NCBI GenBank assembly: GCA_029204225.1
Contig: CM055099.1
Location: 42,774,597 to 42,838,596 of the forward strand
Source of the DNA: Diphasiastrum complanatum
Taxonomy: Eukaryota; Streptophyta; Lycopodiopsida; Lycopodiales; Lycopodiaceae
Reading direction: 5' to 3'
DNA length: 64,000 nt
Position numbers and translations under genes: made by a program. Position 1 is the first letter of the stretch. Each line of letters begins with the position of its first letter. Of the stretch, positions 9,516 to 19,583 are shown one piece after another. The notes beneath the pieces were generated by a model. That model did no database searches. It saw only the letters and a program-made list of their open reading frames with translations, and was not told the origin of the DNA.

Positions 9516-11665
9516 TGGTAAGTGACAAGGCTAGCTTGTCATGTTTCTACTCAAACTAATTGGCACCCGCAGTGGTCCATTCAAACAGCCTGGGATCTTC
9601 GTGCTGGTATATACATTTTCCTTTGTTACTCTCTACTCTGGCCACCTGATCGGAGTTATTCGATCCTTACTCCCCTCGAGTAGCTCGTCTATGAGAGGAT
9701 CAGAATCATGAGACCAATCTTGTGCTTTTGAACGGTCTTGGAAGAGGTAGATGTTTCTCCTTTTGTTCTGCAGTTTTGACAGAGGTATGTGCTCATTTAA
9801 TGATCCTTGTTAAATATATCACCAGCACTTCTGCAACATCTTCTCATTAAATATGAAACTTCCAATCAGAGCAGTTCAAGTACACACGACCTTTCTTATG
9901 ACTTCTTTTGCAGTGCTACTAAAATAGTTTCACATTCGGCTAGTCCTGCTGCTTTGTCCAAGATTAATGTGCAGCAAGCATGGATCCATCAGCCCTAATA
10001 GGATGCTTTTGGCTCACATAGGCAGTGTGAATTTACGGCCCTTCACTTGAACCATACCCTCCCTTATCTCTCAAATTGACTTCCCCAACCAGTCGGGATC
10101 AACCTCATCTTTCATGCCTGATGGCTAAAGTGACTTCCATCAGCATCGCGAGTTTCATACAACCATAGAAGCTTTTGCATTGGGCATACAACGCCTTCGT
10201 GAACAATTATATAGAACGAGGTGCATGAGACTATCAACTCCTCCACAAGATTTGAAAAAATAATAAGGGAAAAGAACAGATAAGGTTATTATGGCGAACT
10301 ACCACCGTGTTAAAATGTGCTAAACTTAAATCCATAATGACATTGAGCTCCTACTGTACCTTGATAATTCAAAATCTGCAAATATCACAGCAACATGAAG
10401 GCACGACCTGTGAGCTTTGTCAAACAGAAAAGTCGCAAAGTCATACGTGACACTTTGCAGCTTTCGGATCCAACTTCATCAAAGCTCGAGGCATTTCAAC
10501 AGAATGTTGAAAGACAATTACTCACATAAATAAGCTTCCCGATTCTAAAAAGACAGCTCTACGAAAAATGGATGCTAGTTGCTCGACTGCAGAGCCTAAA
10601 ACGGTGTAAAAGACATTATAAAGACACGTTTCTGCGTGTTTTTGACGATCAATTGGATCAAGAATGAACAATAAGAGAGCAGCCAAATCAAAAAGCCATG
10701 AGATTCTTAAGATGATACGATGAAATCCACAAAAATAGAAGAAAAACGTGATCGTTACCTTCAGCTTTGCGTTAGTGCGTGCTTTCTCGCTCTCAGCTAG
10801 CGCGGATGGCAAGACATAATACGGCGGGAGGAAATGGATCGCGAATAAATATGAAGCTCTCTTGTATTGTGAATGCAAGCCATGATCTGTAACCCGTTGC
10901 CGTTGGATCTTTTTGTTCCAAACGTTCAGATTTTGCCACGTAAAATGCATCGTGCCGGGTGGTGGTTCGGGAAGGGGAGGGGGAGGGGGAGGGGGAGGGG
11001 GGGAGTTGGCCGAGGTCTCTTGGAGCTACTTGCTCTTGGGCACACACCATTAATTGCTAAGGGCATGATTGAGACTTGACAAAAGTTCGAGCACAACCTT
11101 GTATCTAAATGACAGTGAGCAGTTTGAACCTCATGAATCAGGACTTGTCACGTGGCTGAAACGTTTAATAAATGATACATGCTCCAGAAATGCCATAAGC
11201 GAAACAACTAATTTTCATCATCAGTATATATTTTCGAGAATTATGGGGGTTCTCAAGAATGTGTGTAAAGCCCCAAAGCATGCCTAGGAACCATAACCAA
11301 TTTATGCCACATGGCAAACACCCCTTGGCCTAGTCCAAATGGATCAGAGTGCCAGTAAGCAAGAGGGGTGAGCACAAGGTTTGAGTGGGATTTCTACCTT
11401 TCTTTCTTTTGAAGGACCACCCTCTTTTCAATTAGATGCATGTTGTTATAATGAGATTGGCCCATATGAAGTCCTTGAATATGATTGGCCCATTCAAATG
11501 ATAGCAAACCATGGTAGAAAATTGAGCTTGAGTTTTCCATGTATGGCAAAGATGATTTGCAACCCATGTGCCACACAACTCAACCATAATTTGAAAGTGG
11601 ATAAATGCTCATTTTCTAATATGAACCAAAGGCAACCACCACCCATTGATCCTCATAGGTCATGG
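9516..11665. other. Intergenic, mostly unrecognised
   Basis: No gene can be supported. A minus-strand stretch from 11050 to 10522 has an open frame of 142 codons (10950-10522) overlapped by one of 85 codons (11050-10793). A plausible splice donor, AAG then GTAACG, lies near 10760. This could be the 5' end of an unknown gene, but no domain is visible. A plus-strand frame at 9807-9998 and another at 11381-11719 (which enters the F1 LTR) are likewise unsupported. Confidence 0.35.
10969..11004 (+). repeat. G-rich (GGGGGA)n run, potential G-quadruplex
   Basis: GGGAAGGGGA and then repeated AGGGGG units give at least five G4-G7 tracts separated by single A residues on the plus strand. Such a sequence can fold into a G-quadruplex, and it encodes Ser-Pro repeats in the minus-strand frame at 11050-10793. 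Confidence 0.8.
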
Positions 11666-12382
11666 TGTGGGATTTTGGTGGAAATGCGGGGAGCAGCGGA
11701 AGTGGTGAGCAGATGCTGATGAATCGGTAGTGCGGCAATTACCAACACGACAGTTCAAGATGAATCTGATACTACAATGCACAATGGAACAAAAAATAGT
11801 AGAGAACGGTGCACTCTGTATTAGATTACAGAAAACTGAGTACAATGCTTGAAGCTGGGCACAAAACAGTAGGCGCTCAAAAATCGCTTCAGCTGAATTC
11901 CTTGATGATTAAAAACTAGAATCCTAATTAACTGATTCTAAACCTATCTTAACCACTGATCATTGTTGCAGAACAATGCATGTACATTGTTACAAAAGAT
12001 GCATGTCAAGGCGTTGACTCCATCATTGATTATTCAGTCGATCAGTGCATTGACGACCTAAGTAGATCTTCTTACAGTCCCACAGAAAGTAGTCGTTATT
12101 TTAACTGTATGTGGGTCGGATTTCTAATTACAAAGGGTCGGATTTATACACTGGGTCAGATTTATACAAAGGGTCGGAAAATATACAAAGGGTCGTATTT
12201 TTACATTGGGTCGAAATTATACACGAGGTCGGATTTTTCAGAGTCGGAAAAATCCGATTAGGGTCAAAGGTGCCCGGAAAAATTAGACCCGATCCAACCC
12301 GATCTAGGGTCGAAAAATTAGATCCGATCCGACCCAACCAAGAATCGAAAAAATCGCTTATGCTTGAGCATGAACTCCAACA
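11666..12382 (-). mobile_element. Copia F1 3' LTR
   Basis: On the minus strand the LTR starts TGTTGGAGTTCATGC at 12382, directly after a polypurine tract, and ends at about 11666, where the sequence TGTGGGATTTTGGTGG resembles the end of the F3 LTR (29484-30244). The 717-base length is close to the 761 bases of F3. It contains a degenerate GGGTCGGAT-type repeat array. A five-base flank CATGG precedes it, but the other end of the element is lost. Confidence 0.65.
12110..12350 (-). repeat. Degenerate GGGTCGGA(T) repeats inside the F LTR
   Basis: About ten loosely spaced GGGTCGGA or GGGTCGAA cores (15-25 bases apart), each followed by ATTTATACA-like sequence. The same pattern appears in inverse orientation at 29640-29830 (GACCCATTGTAAA and relatives) and weakly at 28260-28350. 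It marks the F LTR family. Confidence 0.65.
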
Positions 12383-12393
12383 CTCCCCCTTAA
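12383..12393 (-). promoter_or_regulatory. Polypurine tract of copia F1
   Basis: Minus-strand TTAAGGGGGAG immediately before the TGTTGG start of the LTR; this primes plus-strand DNA synthesis in retrotransposons and sets the LTR boundary. Confidence 0.75.
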
Positions 12394-13153
12394 TGTGGAT
12401 CTCGAAAAATTTTGATCTTCAGATTTAACATATTGTTAAATCTAAGATGATGCTCCTTTGATAGAGTGGACCTGGATTTGAAAGAAATTGGGTGAGAGAG
12501 CTGATAGGATAAGCAAGGTCAGGTCGAGTGCATAGCATATCATACATCAATAAACCGATTATTGAGTAAAACTGATACTACTTCATCTCCTCCTCCTCTG
12601 ACTCGGATTTTGGACATTGCTCCTTTGACAACTTCAAACCAGGGTCGAGTGGGAAGTCGTTTGGTTTGCACTCGACCATTCCATATTTTGCCAGCACATT
12701 AGTGAGGTATCTGTGCTAACTAATGAAAATATGTCTGCTGGGTCGAATTCCGAAAATCTGAATTCCGAGACAATAGTGTGCGGTCATCTTGTATTCCTAT
12801 GCTAACAAACATTTGGTATCCTTTAACAAATTTAAATTGTTACTAAACAGTGAAGTGTCATCAACATAAAGAGTGATGATTATGAAGGAATCTGATACAG
12901 ACTTAAAATAAACATTTGAGTCTACCGAGTTTGGGATGAAACCATTCTCAATTAGAAATGCATTAATCTTCTGAAACCAGGCTCTTCGAGGCTGTTTCGG
13001 GCCATACAGGGCTTTATGAATTTTGCACACTGGGTGCTCCTTGCCTTTTAGCTCATATCCTTCTGGCTGGGACATGTAGATCTCCTCTTCAATGGTGCCA
13101 TTAAGGAAGGCGGTGTGAGAGATTTCAAGAAGTTTAGTCATATTTTGGTAAAT
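12394..13153 (-). pseudogene. Copia F1 reverse transcriptase / RNase H fragment
   Basis: Minus-strand Ty1/copia pol fragment. Its start at about 13153 is cut by the D1 LTR. The RT part (to 12797) shows AFLNGTIEEEIYMSQPEGY, then a Lys-His-Pro region, KALYGPKQPRRAWFQKI and the active site LYVDDTSLFS, intact in this stretch. After a frame break the thumb and RNase H entry follow (LMYDMLCTRPDLAYPIS at about 12560), but the rest of RNase H is missing before the polypurine tract. No gag, protease or integrase of this copy remains nearby. Confidence 0.8.
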
Positions 13154-13757
13154 TGTCAATTGAGGCCAAAACTCATTTTAGACTTAGAGATAAACATTTA
13201 GAAGTTATATTAGTTTAAAATAAATTCACTAAACACTTTTTGAAAGTGTGGGAAAGTTGGTAGTCGAGTTTGAGAGAGATTCAAATTTGAACTTTGGGTA
13301 CATTGAATCTAGTCCCAAAATAGTAGGGTTTTTCATATTGGAGGGAAAGCCAAGTGGCAAAGTAGGGTTTGGGCCTGCTATATATTGTTGTAACTCGTGG
13401 AGAAAGGGATCTTCTCTCTTCTCTCTCTCATTTCATCATTATGCATGATTTTCTTTGGGTTCTACTACTCATTGGTGCACTCTCATGATGTTATCTTGCA
13501 ATTCTATGTGTAGAATGATCATTTATTACTATTTTTGGTTTCACACGTGTGAAATACAGTAGGATACTGTAATTTTACAGACAACAACTATATTTTATGT
13601 TTTGGTTCATATTTGATCAGTATCTCTTAGAGTTTGCATCTCATTTTGTATGTAGATGCTGATTTTTCTACATTGGCAGGATTGTTGGTTTGCTCCTTTT
13701 TTGTAACCAAAGATCAGGGACATGGATTGGATCTTGAATGATCTGAAATCCTTCACA
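13154..13757 (+). mobile_element. Copia D1 5' LTR
   Basis: The LTR starts TGTCAATTGAGGCC by alignment with the D2 LTR (61779-62490) and ends CTTCACA just before the primer site TGGTATCAAAGC at 13758. The likely promoter is CTATATATTG at about 13379, followed by a CT-rich stretch at 13411-13432. A CACACGTGTG palindrome lies at 13542-13551. D1 is inserted in the F1 pol gene. Confidence 0.7.
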
Positions 13758-14282
13758 TGGTATCAAAGCTATTTTGTTTTAGATTATGAAAGGATCAACC
13801 ACATTTATCAAAGATTTGGAGGAGTTACCAATGCTAGAGCATGCTAGATTGATTTCTACTCAAAAATCTCCATTTTTGCATATGTAGAATTGATCTTTTG
13901 TAGGTCAAAACTCAATATAGGTTTATATACTTGATCAATTTTGATTTCACACTTGGTTTACTGGAATTAGCCGATTTTTGGTGCATTAGGAAGGTCTCAT
14001 TGGAGGCTACAAGATGATATATCAAGTTTTTACAAATTGCATGTAGAATTTGAGATATTCAATTTTTTGTGATTTTGTCAAAACCCTATTTTTGATTAGA
14101 TCTCTAGTTTGTGAGGTTACTAAAACTTCATTTGAGTGTGTTTCAGTCTTAGGAAGTGGCCAAAATCATTAGATTGAGGATAGATCATAGGTTGATCAAG
14201 ATTTCACTATTCTATGTGTTAATTTTCTAGTTAGAAGTGCTAGAAGAGATTTGAGAGGTTCCATATCTTTGAGTTAGCATGT
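13758..14282 (+). other. D1 primer site and untranslated leader
   Basis: The primer-binding site TGGTATCAAAGC (13758-13769; one mismatch to the usual TGGTATCAGAGC) is followed by about 510 bases of leader collinear with D2 at 62491-63003. The leader ends at CATATCTTTGAG, where D1 skips about 490 bases present in D2, including the gag start codon. Confidence 0.65.
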
Positions 14283-14780
14283 ATTGATGAAAGCATTAAG
14301 GAGGTAGAACTTGTTCACGTTATACTTAATGGCTTGTTGGATGATCATGTTAATCTTGTTCAAAGTTTTATTATTCAAAAGACTTTTCCAAGTATTGTAG
14401 ATTTGCAAGAGATCTTGGTGAATGAGGAGCTTAGGCTTCAATCAAGAAGAGGTGGATCTACATCAACATCTCAATATAAAGAAAAGGCTATGTTCATCAA
14501 AGGCAAGTTTAAGAGCAATGGCAAAGGCAAAGGAAAGTGGTCTAAAGGGCAAGATCAAGGTGAGACTTCCTCTTTTGGAAAAAAGAAAGATAAGTCTAAG
14601 TTGAAATGCTTTTATTGTGGAATCAAAGGGCATTTTGCAAATGCATGTTTGAAGAAGCAAAGAGATGAAGGTAGCAAGCAAATCAACTTTACTATTAATG
14701 ATGAGGATCTAGGTGGTGGTGATTCTCTTTCAATGTGTTCTTCAAGTCCAATATCAAATGAAGGTTCTTGGTTGGTGTGA
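14283..14780 (+). pseudogene. Copia D1 gag C-terminal fragment
   Basis: Collinear with D2 gag from its middle. It reads KEVELVHVILNGLLDDHVNL, then LVNEELRLQSRRGG, a basic stretch, the CCHC zinc knuckle CFYCGIKGHFANAC at about 14608-14650, and the acidic linker before protease. The N-terminal half of gag is deleted. The frame ends at SWLV, where the J LTR (TGTGAAGCTTC, from 14776) begins; D2 has the start of the protease at this point (DSWWI). Confidence 0.8.
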
Positions 14781-15917
14781 AGCTTCTGAACGAAGTCCCA
14801 ACCAACAAGAAGAACATAGATGACTGTGATTAATAGGATCGTGGATTACTTAGAGAGCGGAGATTATGAGCTGTTCTTTTTGTGTTGAAAGGATTATCAG
14901 TGTAGGAGTCTTAGACTGTTGTGAAAGAGAGATTGCATAAACAATTAGGCGTCTTGGACAACCATGCAATCCTCTAATTTTGATAACCTAATATGAAGAG
15001 AATGTAAAATTAATTTAGGTGTCGGAGAACACCATACATTTCTCTGATAATGGTGTTTGTGTAAGAGGAGTGAGAGATAGTTTCATTCAACAAGAACGTA
15101 AAGATGTAGAACAATAGCGAATCTATATATTAATCTCATAAGAACAACAATCAATGCAATTGCGCTGATAAGCGCGTGATCCTACTTACAGATTCAAGAC
15201 AATTGCTACAAATCTGAATATCTCTCTCTCTCTCTCTATGTGATCACTAACTCTGAGGAATCAGCTACTGAAAACTCGTTCTGGTCGTTTTATCTCTCCC
15301 ATGTACTACTGCATCTATCTCTATATCAGTCACACTCTCTTCAAGTCGCTCAGGAATATTTATAACTGTCAGAAGATCTTTAGTTATTCTAATTACAGTT
15401 TGAAAGATTATTAACAGCCCTTGTGCATGATCCGTAGATTAGTTATTGGTGCATCATGAAGACACAAAGAGGTACGACAAAAGGATATCCTTTGTACGCG
15501 TCAGGAGCATGAGAATGTGGCACCGTTGCAACCGTAGCCTGACTGCAGTGCCTTTGGTCAACTGCCATTCGTTCACTTCGTAGGTGACTGTAAGTGATGA
15601 CTTACGGTGGTTGGCGGTGCTTTTGGGTCAGTTGTCGTTCGTTTACTTCACAGGTGACCGTAAGTGATGACTTACGATGTTTGGCGGTGCTTTTGGGTTA
15701 CAGTTCGTTTCCTTCATTGGTCGAAGCCAGATGTTAACCGCAATCGTCGATTTGGTGGTTCCCTTCGGTCAGACCGTATATTAGCCGTAGGCAAGACTCT
15801 TGTGGTTCTGCTTGTTTGGACTTTACGTGTATTTCTGCAAAATGTTTGAAAGAGTGATTTCCTTAAGAGATGAAAGGGGGTGAAAAGGATGAGTAAGAGT
15901 GAGATTAAACTCCAACA
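14776..15917 (-). mobile_element. Copia J 3' LTR
   Basis: On the minus strand the LTR begins TGTTGGAGTTTAATC at 15917 after the polypurine tract and, by my reading, ends CTTCACA at 14776 inside the D1 protease start (flank GTTGG). The length of 1142 bases matches the I-type LTRs (1116 and 1135). It contains tandem 70-bp repeats with hairpins (about 15585-15690), a CT run (15220-15238) and TATATATTAAT at about 15130. The inner (left) boundary rests on the TG...CA rule only. Confidence 0.55.
15585..15725 (-). repeat. Tandem 70-bp repeats with CGTAAGTGATGACTTACG hairpin in J LTR
   Basis: GTAAGTGATGACTTACG occurs at about 15590 and 15660. In the second copy the hairpin stem CGTAAGT/ACTTACG is perfect around a GATG loop. 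Both copies are followed by GGCGGTGCTTTTGGGT, which recurs in part at 15549. Tandem repeats in copia U3 regions (for example the BII boxes of Tnt1) act as enhancers; a similar role here is inferred. Confidence 0.65.
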
Positions 15918-16185
15918 CTCCCTCTTAAGCTTACTACTACAAATCTGAATTCAAACTGAGATTTAACAATCCTACCAAAGTGGAATGTTTTTCTCTTGAC
16001 AATGGTTTTGTTAGAATATCAGCCAACATATTGTCTGTGTGACAATAACTTAGTACAATATCTTTGTTCTGAACCTTCTCTCTAAGAAAATAAAATTGAA
16101 CATCTATGTATTTGGTTCTAGCATGAGTTCGTCGGTTCAGAGATAGAGCTATGCAGCTCCAATTGTCACACTGAAATATACGTAA
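15918..16185 (-). pseudogene. Copia J polypurine tract and RNase H C-terminal fragment
   Basis: Minus-strand TTAAGAGGGAG (15928-15918) is the polypurine tract. Upstream in the element, the last part of copia RNase H/pol reads NRRTHARTKYIDVQFYFLRE, then VLSYCHTDNMLADILTKPL, the conserved copia C-terminus, followed by a stop near 15945. At about 16185 the copia sequence ends abruptly and Ty3 integrase sequence in the same orientation starts. Nothing of J gag, integrase or RT remains. Confidence 0.75.
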
Positions 16186-16760
16186 GGAAATATGGTGTAT
16201 GTTTTGTCGTGATCTTTTCTATGTTACGATAAGCCCAAAGAACTTATGGTAGTTTCTGATCCCAATTCGTTGCATGTGCAATAGTAATTTTGTGCAGGAT
16301 CTTACATAAGATTCCATTAGCTCTCTCTGTCAACCCATTTGCTTTTGGATTATACGGTGTAGTTTTTATGTGTTTAATCAGAAAATATGTTGTTAGCAGC
16401 CGTATGGTGTATGTCATTTAGAAAATGTGTACCACGGTCACTTACTAGTTCAAGTGGACAACCATATATGGTGATGATAAACTTGCATAAGAACGTTGTG
16501 CCAATTTTCGCATCGTTTCGTTTCGTCATCTCTGCTTCAATGTTCTTTGTAGCATAATCCGTTGCAACTAGAATATAATGACATTTAGTATGTCGGGTCA
16601 CAATTTTGATTGGACCAACAAAGTCAATCCCCCACTTCTCAAATGGTGCAAGAGGCATGATTGGTGCCAACAGCCAATTGATTGCTTTTGTAGGCTTGCC
16701 ATATCTTTGGCATGGGTCACATGAACGAATAAAATTTTAGAGATACAACACCTGGATAGG
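16186..16760 (-). pseudogene. Ty3 element E integrase fragment
   Basis: Minus-strand integrase that would insert the element cDNA. From about 16745 it reads a Cys-x2-Cys remnant of the zinc domain (CDPCQRYG), then PLAPFEKWGIDFVGPI with the first catalytic Asp, YILVATDYATK, and LVSDRGTHFLND with the second Asp. After a stop near 16374 it continues TTPYNPKANGLTERANG with the catalytic Glu, to WAYRNIEKITTKHTPYF. It is cut at 16185 and joined to copia J. The element 3' LTR is therefore missing. Confidence 0.8.
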
Positions 16761-17000
16761 CGGACCTCTTGGAAACTACTATCAAATAGGCTTCTATGTC
16801 ATTATTCTAAATATCTATGCTCGGTTGTACCTCAACCAAGTAATAAAAATGCAGAAACATGAACATAACTATGAAATAAAATAGCCTAGTTGGGTGGTCT
16901 TAGAATAGGATCATTGATCAACCTTTGCTTAAGTTCTTTCTGTTGTTCATTTGTCCACAAGTAGTCCACTTGTTGCTTGAGTAAATGTGTAAGAGAGGCA
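16761..17000 (-). other. Collapsed RNase H region of Ty3 element E
   Basis: Between the RT C-terminus (LRAFLGHVTYYRRFIQNHA at about 17070-17010, then THLLKQQVDYLW) and the integrase zinc domain only about 240 bases remain, with stops and no readable RNase H. A normal Ty3 element has about 400 bases of RNase H plus a linker here, so most of the domain is deleted. Confidence 0.5.
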
Positions 17001-18103
17001 GCAATAGAAGCATGATTTTGAATAAATCTCCGATAATAGGTGACATGTCCTAAAAAAGCTCTTAGTTCACGTAGATTAGTTGGTATCTAGAGATCTCTTA
17101 TAAACTCAACTTTATCTTTGTCGACTTCTATTTATCTGTTTGATATCCTATGTCCGAGTAATATTCCTTCTTTCATACCGAAAAAACATTTTTTCTGGAT
17201 GAAGGGATAAGCAAGTATTTTGACACTGTTGCAATGTTAATTTCAGCATCTGTAGGTGTGTCTTTGTATCACTATATACACAGAAATCATCAATAAATAT
17301 TTCCAGAAAAGTTCTTAGGAAGGCAGCGAAAATTAACATCATGATTCGTTGAAAAGTCATTGGTGCATTGCAAAGACCAAAGGAAATTTTGTTGTAGGCA
17401 TAAGTGCCCCAATCCGTAGTGGAGGTGGTCTTTGAACGATCCTCCTTTCGCACTCCAACCTGATTATAACCAGAGAATCCGTCACGAAAACTGTAACGCT
17501 CTTTACCAGCAACCTGATCTAAGATGGAATTAGTGAATGGAAGGGGATGATGGTCCTTCTTTGTGACAACATTGAGCTTGCAAAAATCCTGACATATTCA
17601 TATTTTGTCAATCTTCTTCTTTGGAACGACAACTATGGGTGAAACCCATTCACTGCTTAAGACGGGATAGATAATACCTGCCTTAAGGTGCTCGTTGAGT
17701 TCATCCTTAACCATGAGGGAGAACTTTGGATTGAAACAATATTGTCTCTGTCGCACATGTACAACATCTTCCTTAAGATCAATACGGTGCTCTCCGAATT
17801 CTGTAGGTATAACCTTCAAATCGTCGAGCGACTAGGCAAAAACATCTTCATACTCCTTCAATAATTTAGTGAATTCTGCTAACTCCGATTCTCCAAGTGA
17901 CTTTGAAACATGCACAAATCTGCCAGGTGCAAGTTCAATAAGTTTAGTAAAATTTGGTAAAATGATACCTTTCTGTCATATTGGCCTTAGTATGGCCATG
18001 AATTTTGCGCATGGTTGACTCCATAGATGTATTCTTGTCGTTAGTCTGGTTCTTCTTACCAAATTCATGTTGAGATTTGTCACTCGAATCATCAAACTCT
18101 TTC
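17001..18103 (-). pseudogene. Ty3 element E reverse transcriptase fragment
   Basis: Minus-strand RT. The fingers read KAGIIYPVLSSEWVSPIVVV at about 17680-17620, after the upstream FGEHRIDLKEDVVHVRQRQY. Then come KISFGLCNAPMTFQRIMM (17400-17340) and the active site EIFIDDFCVYSD at about 17290, the F-x-D-D form common in plant Ty3 elements. LRAFLGHVTYYRRF closes the domain. Frames are broken at about 17597 and 17453. The region from 17830 to 18103 is the linker between protease and RT, into which copia B is inserted (target GAGTT at 18104-18108). Confidence 0.8.
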
Positions 18104-18108
18104 GAGTT

Positions 18109-18823
18109 TGTGAAGATTATTAAAATATTATCTTCCTATCTCGAGTTTGGGGTCATGTCCATGATGATTTCCACTAGATTTCATGTTGTACATAAAAGGA
18201 GTGTGAATTGAGCACATATCCTTCTAGTGTAGCTCGGATTTGAGTTAGGTAGGTTCAATTATAATGACATGCAAATGTTTAGATAGCATGCAAAGTCTTA
18301 CTGTATGCATGCAAGCCACATGCAACATGCAAAGTACTTTCTGTGATCTACCCATGTCTAGGCAGTTTTATGAGTTGACATGCAGTACATGCAACATACA
18401 TGCATGCAGTTACACATGCGGATCTATGGTAGGTGAATTAGTTCAGTTAAGTGGACTTTCCATGCAACTCCACTGTAGGAATTCGAGTCTCTCTCATGTA
18501 GGGAAAGTTGGGCATGTTTTGCCACATTGTGATTATTGAGATTTTGGTGTTTGGACTCATTCTCTCTCTATCCGAGTTTTCTATGTATGATTTTCTCTCT
18601 CTACCCGAGAGCAGCCTCTTTTTCCCACACTGAACACTTAGAATTATTTCTGACATTCATTTATCATAGTGAAGAGTTAGATTTTTTCATCAGATGTATG
18701 CCATTGTGCTTTTGCCTTAGATTTTTCAAGCATATTGTTCTTTGATCAATCTTCTGCAATCACAACACCTCAGTAAGATCCTGTAGGTGTGTGGTGAAGT
18801 TCACACGTGCTAAAAACTTCACA
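18109..18823 (+). mobile_element. Copia B 5' LTR
   Basis: 715 bases, TGTGAAGATTATTAAAATA to AAAACTTCACA. The end is fixed by the primer site TGGTATCAGAGC (18824-18835). It carries about ten CATGCA motifs between 18268 and 18466, and a CACACGTGC motif at 18802 near its end. Confidence 0.9.
18268..18466. promoter_or_regulatory. Cluster of CATGCA (RY-type) motifs in B LTR
   Basis: About ten copies of CATGCA in 200 bases, including CATGCATGCA at about 18400. In seed plants this RY motif is bound by B3-domain factors of the ABI3/FUS3/LEC2 group. The cluster is repeated in the 3' LTR (about 23700-23920) and in the mosaic element (35640-35860). A regulatory role is inferred. Confidence 0.5.
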
Positions 18824-19583
18824 TGGTATCAGAGCTTCATGCTTTGAAGAAGTGAGGGTGTATACATCAGATCATCAGTGTTTTTGCTTGCAGGAACTCG
18901 GATTTTGGAGAAGGATTCAAACTCGCTGAGAAGCAAGCAATCTGTGGATCATAAGTAGATCTGATCCAGTGGAGCTTTGTATGGATAGAGAGCTCACACG
19001 TGTGAAATCAGCCCTCATTAATGAGTGCTACTTCTCAATGAATGATTCAAATTTGATGTTCTATAGCTTGTTGGATAGGTATTGGAGAGTAGAATGTGTT
19101 GATATTGTTTCTAAATCAATTTGATTTGTTTTCAAAAGAGTTTTAGGCAATCAGAGAGTTTGGGAGGGTACTCAACTCGTGGGATATGCCAAAGTGAGCA
19201 CCCATCTGTCTTTTTCACCAATTTCATCAATTTTCACTGTCAATCAAGTAGAATTGGATAGAAGTGAGTATTCTGAGGTCTTAGACTTTTCATTTCACAC
19301 ATATTACTATGTTTGAGTTGAAAGTAAGTTCCTAGAGAGTTTATCAGTACATTGAAACTCGTGGGAGAGATAGACTTCTTGCTTGCATGTGCTTCTTCTT
19401 TTGCGACTGAAGCAAGATCCAAATTCAACATAGATTGATTTTTTGTATTGAGAATTTGTTCTCACATCTGTTGCTAGATTTCATAGGGTGGATCAACATT
19501 TGTGTTAGATCCTAGATTGAGATAGCAAGCAACATCCTTTCAACTCCATTTTTTTATCATTACTAGAATTTCTCACCAAGAAC
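18824..19583 (+). other. Copia B primer site and leader
   Basis: Primer site TGGTATCAGAGC, complementary to initiator Met-tRNA in plants, then a 750-base leader with a CACACGTGTG palindrome at 18995-19004. There is no coding potential. The leader is collinear with 35020-35560 of the mosaic element on the other strand. Confidence 0.8.
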
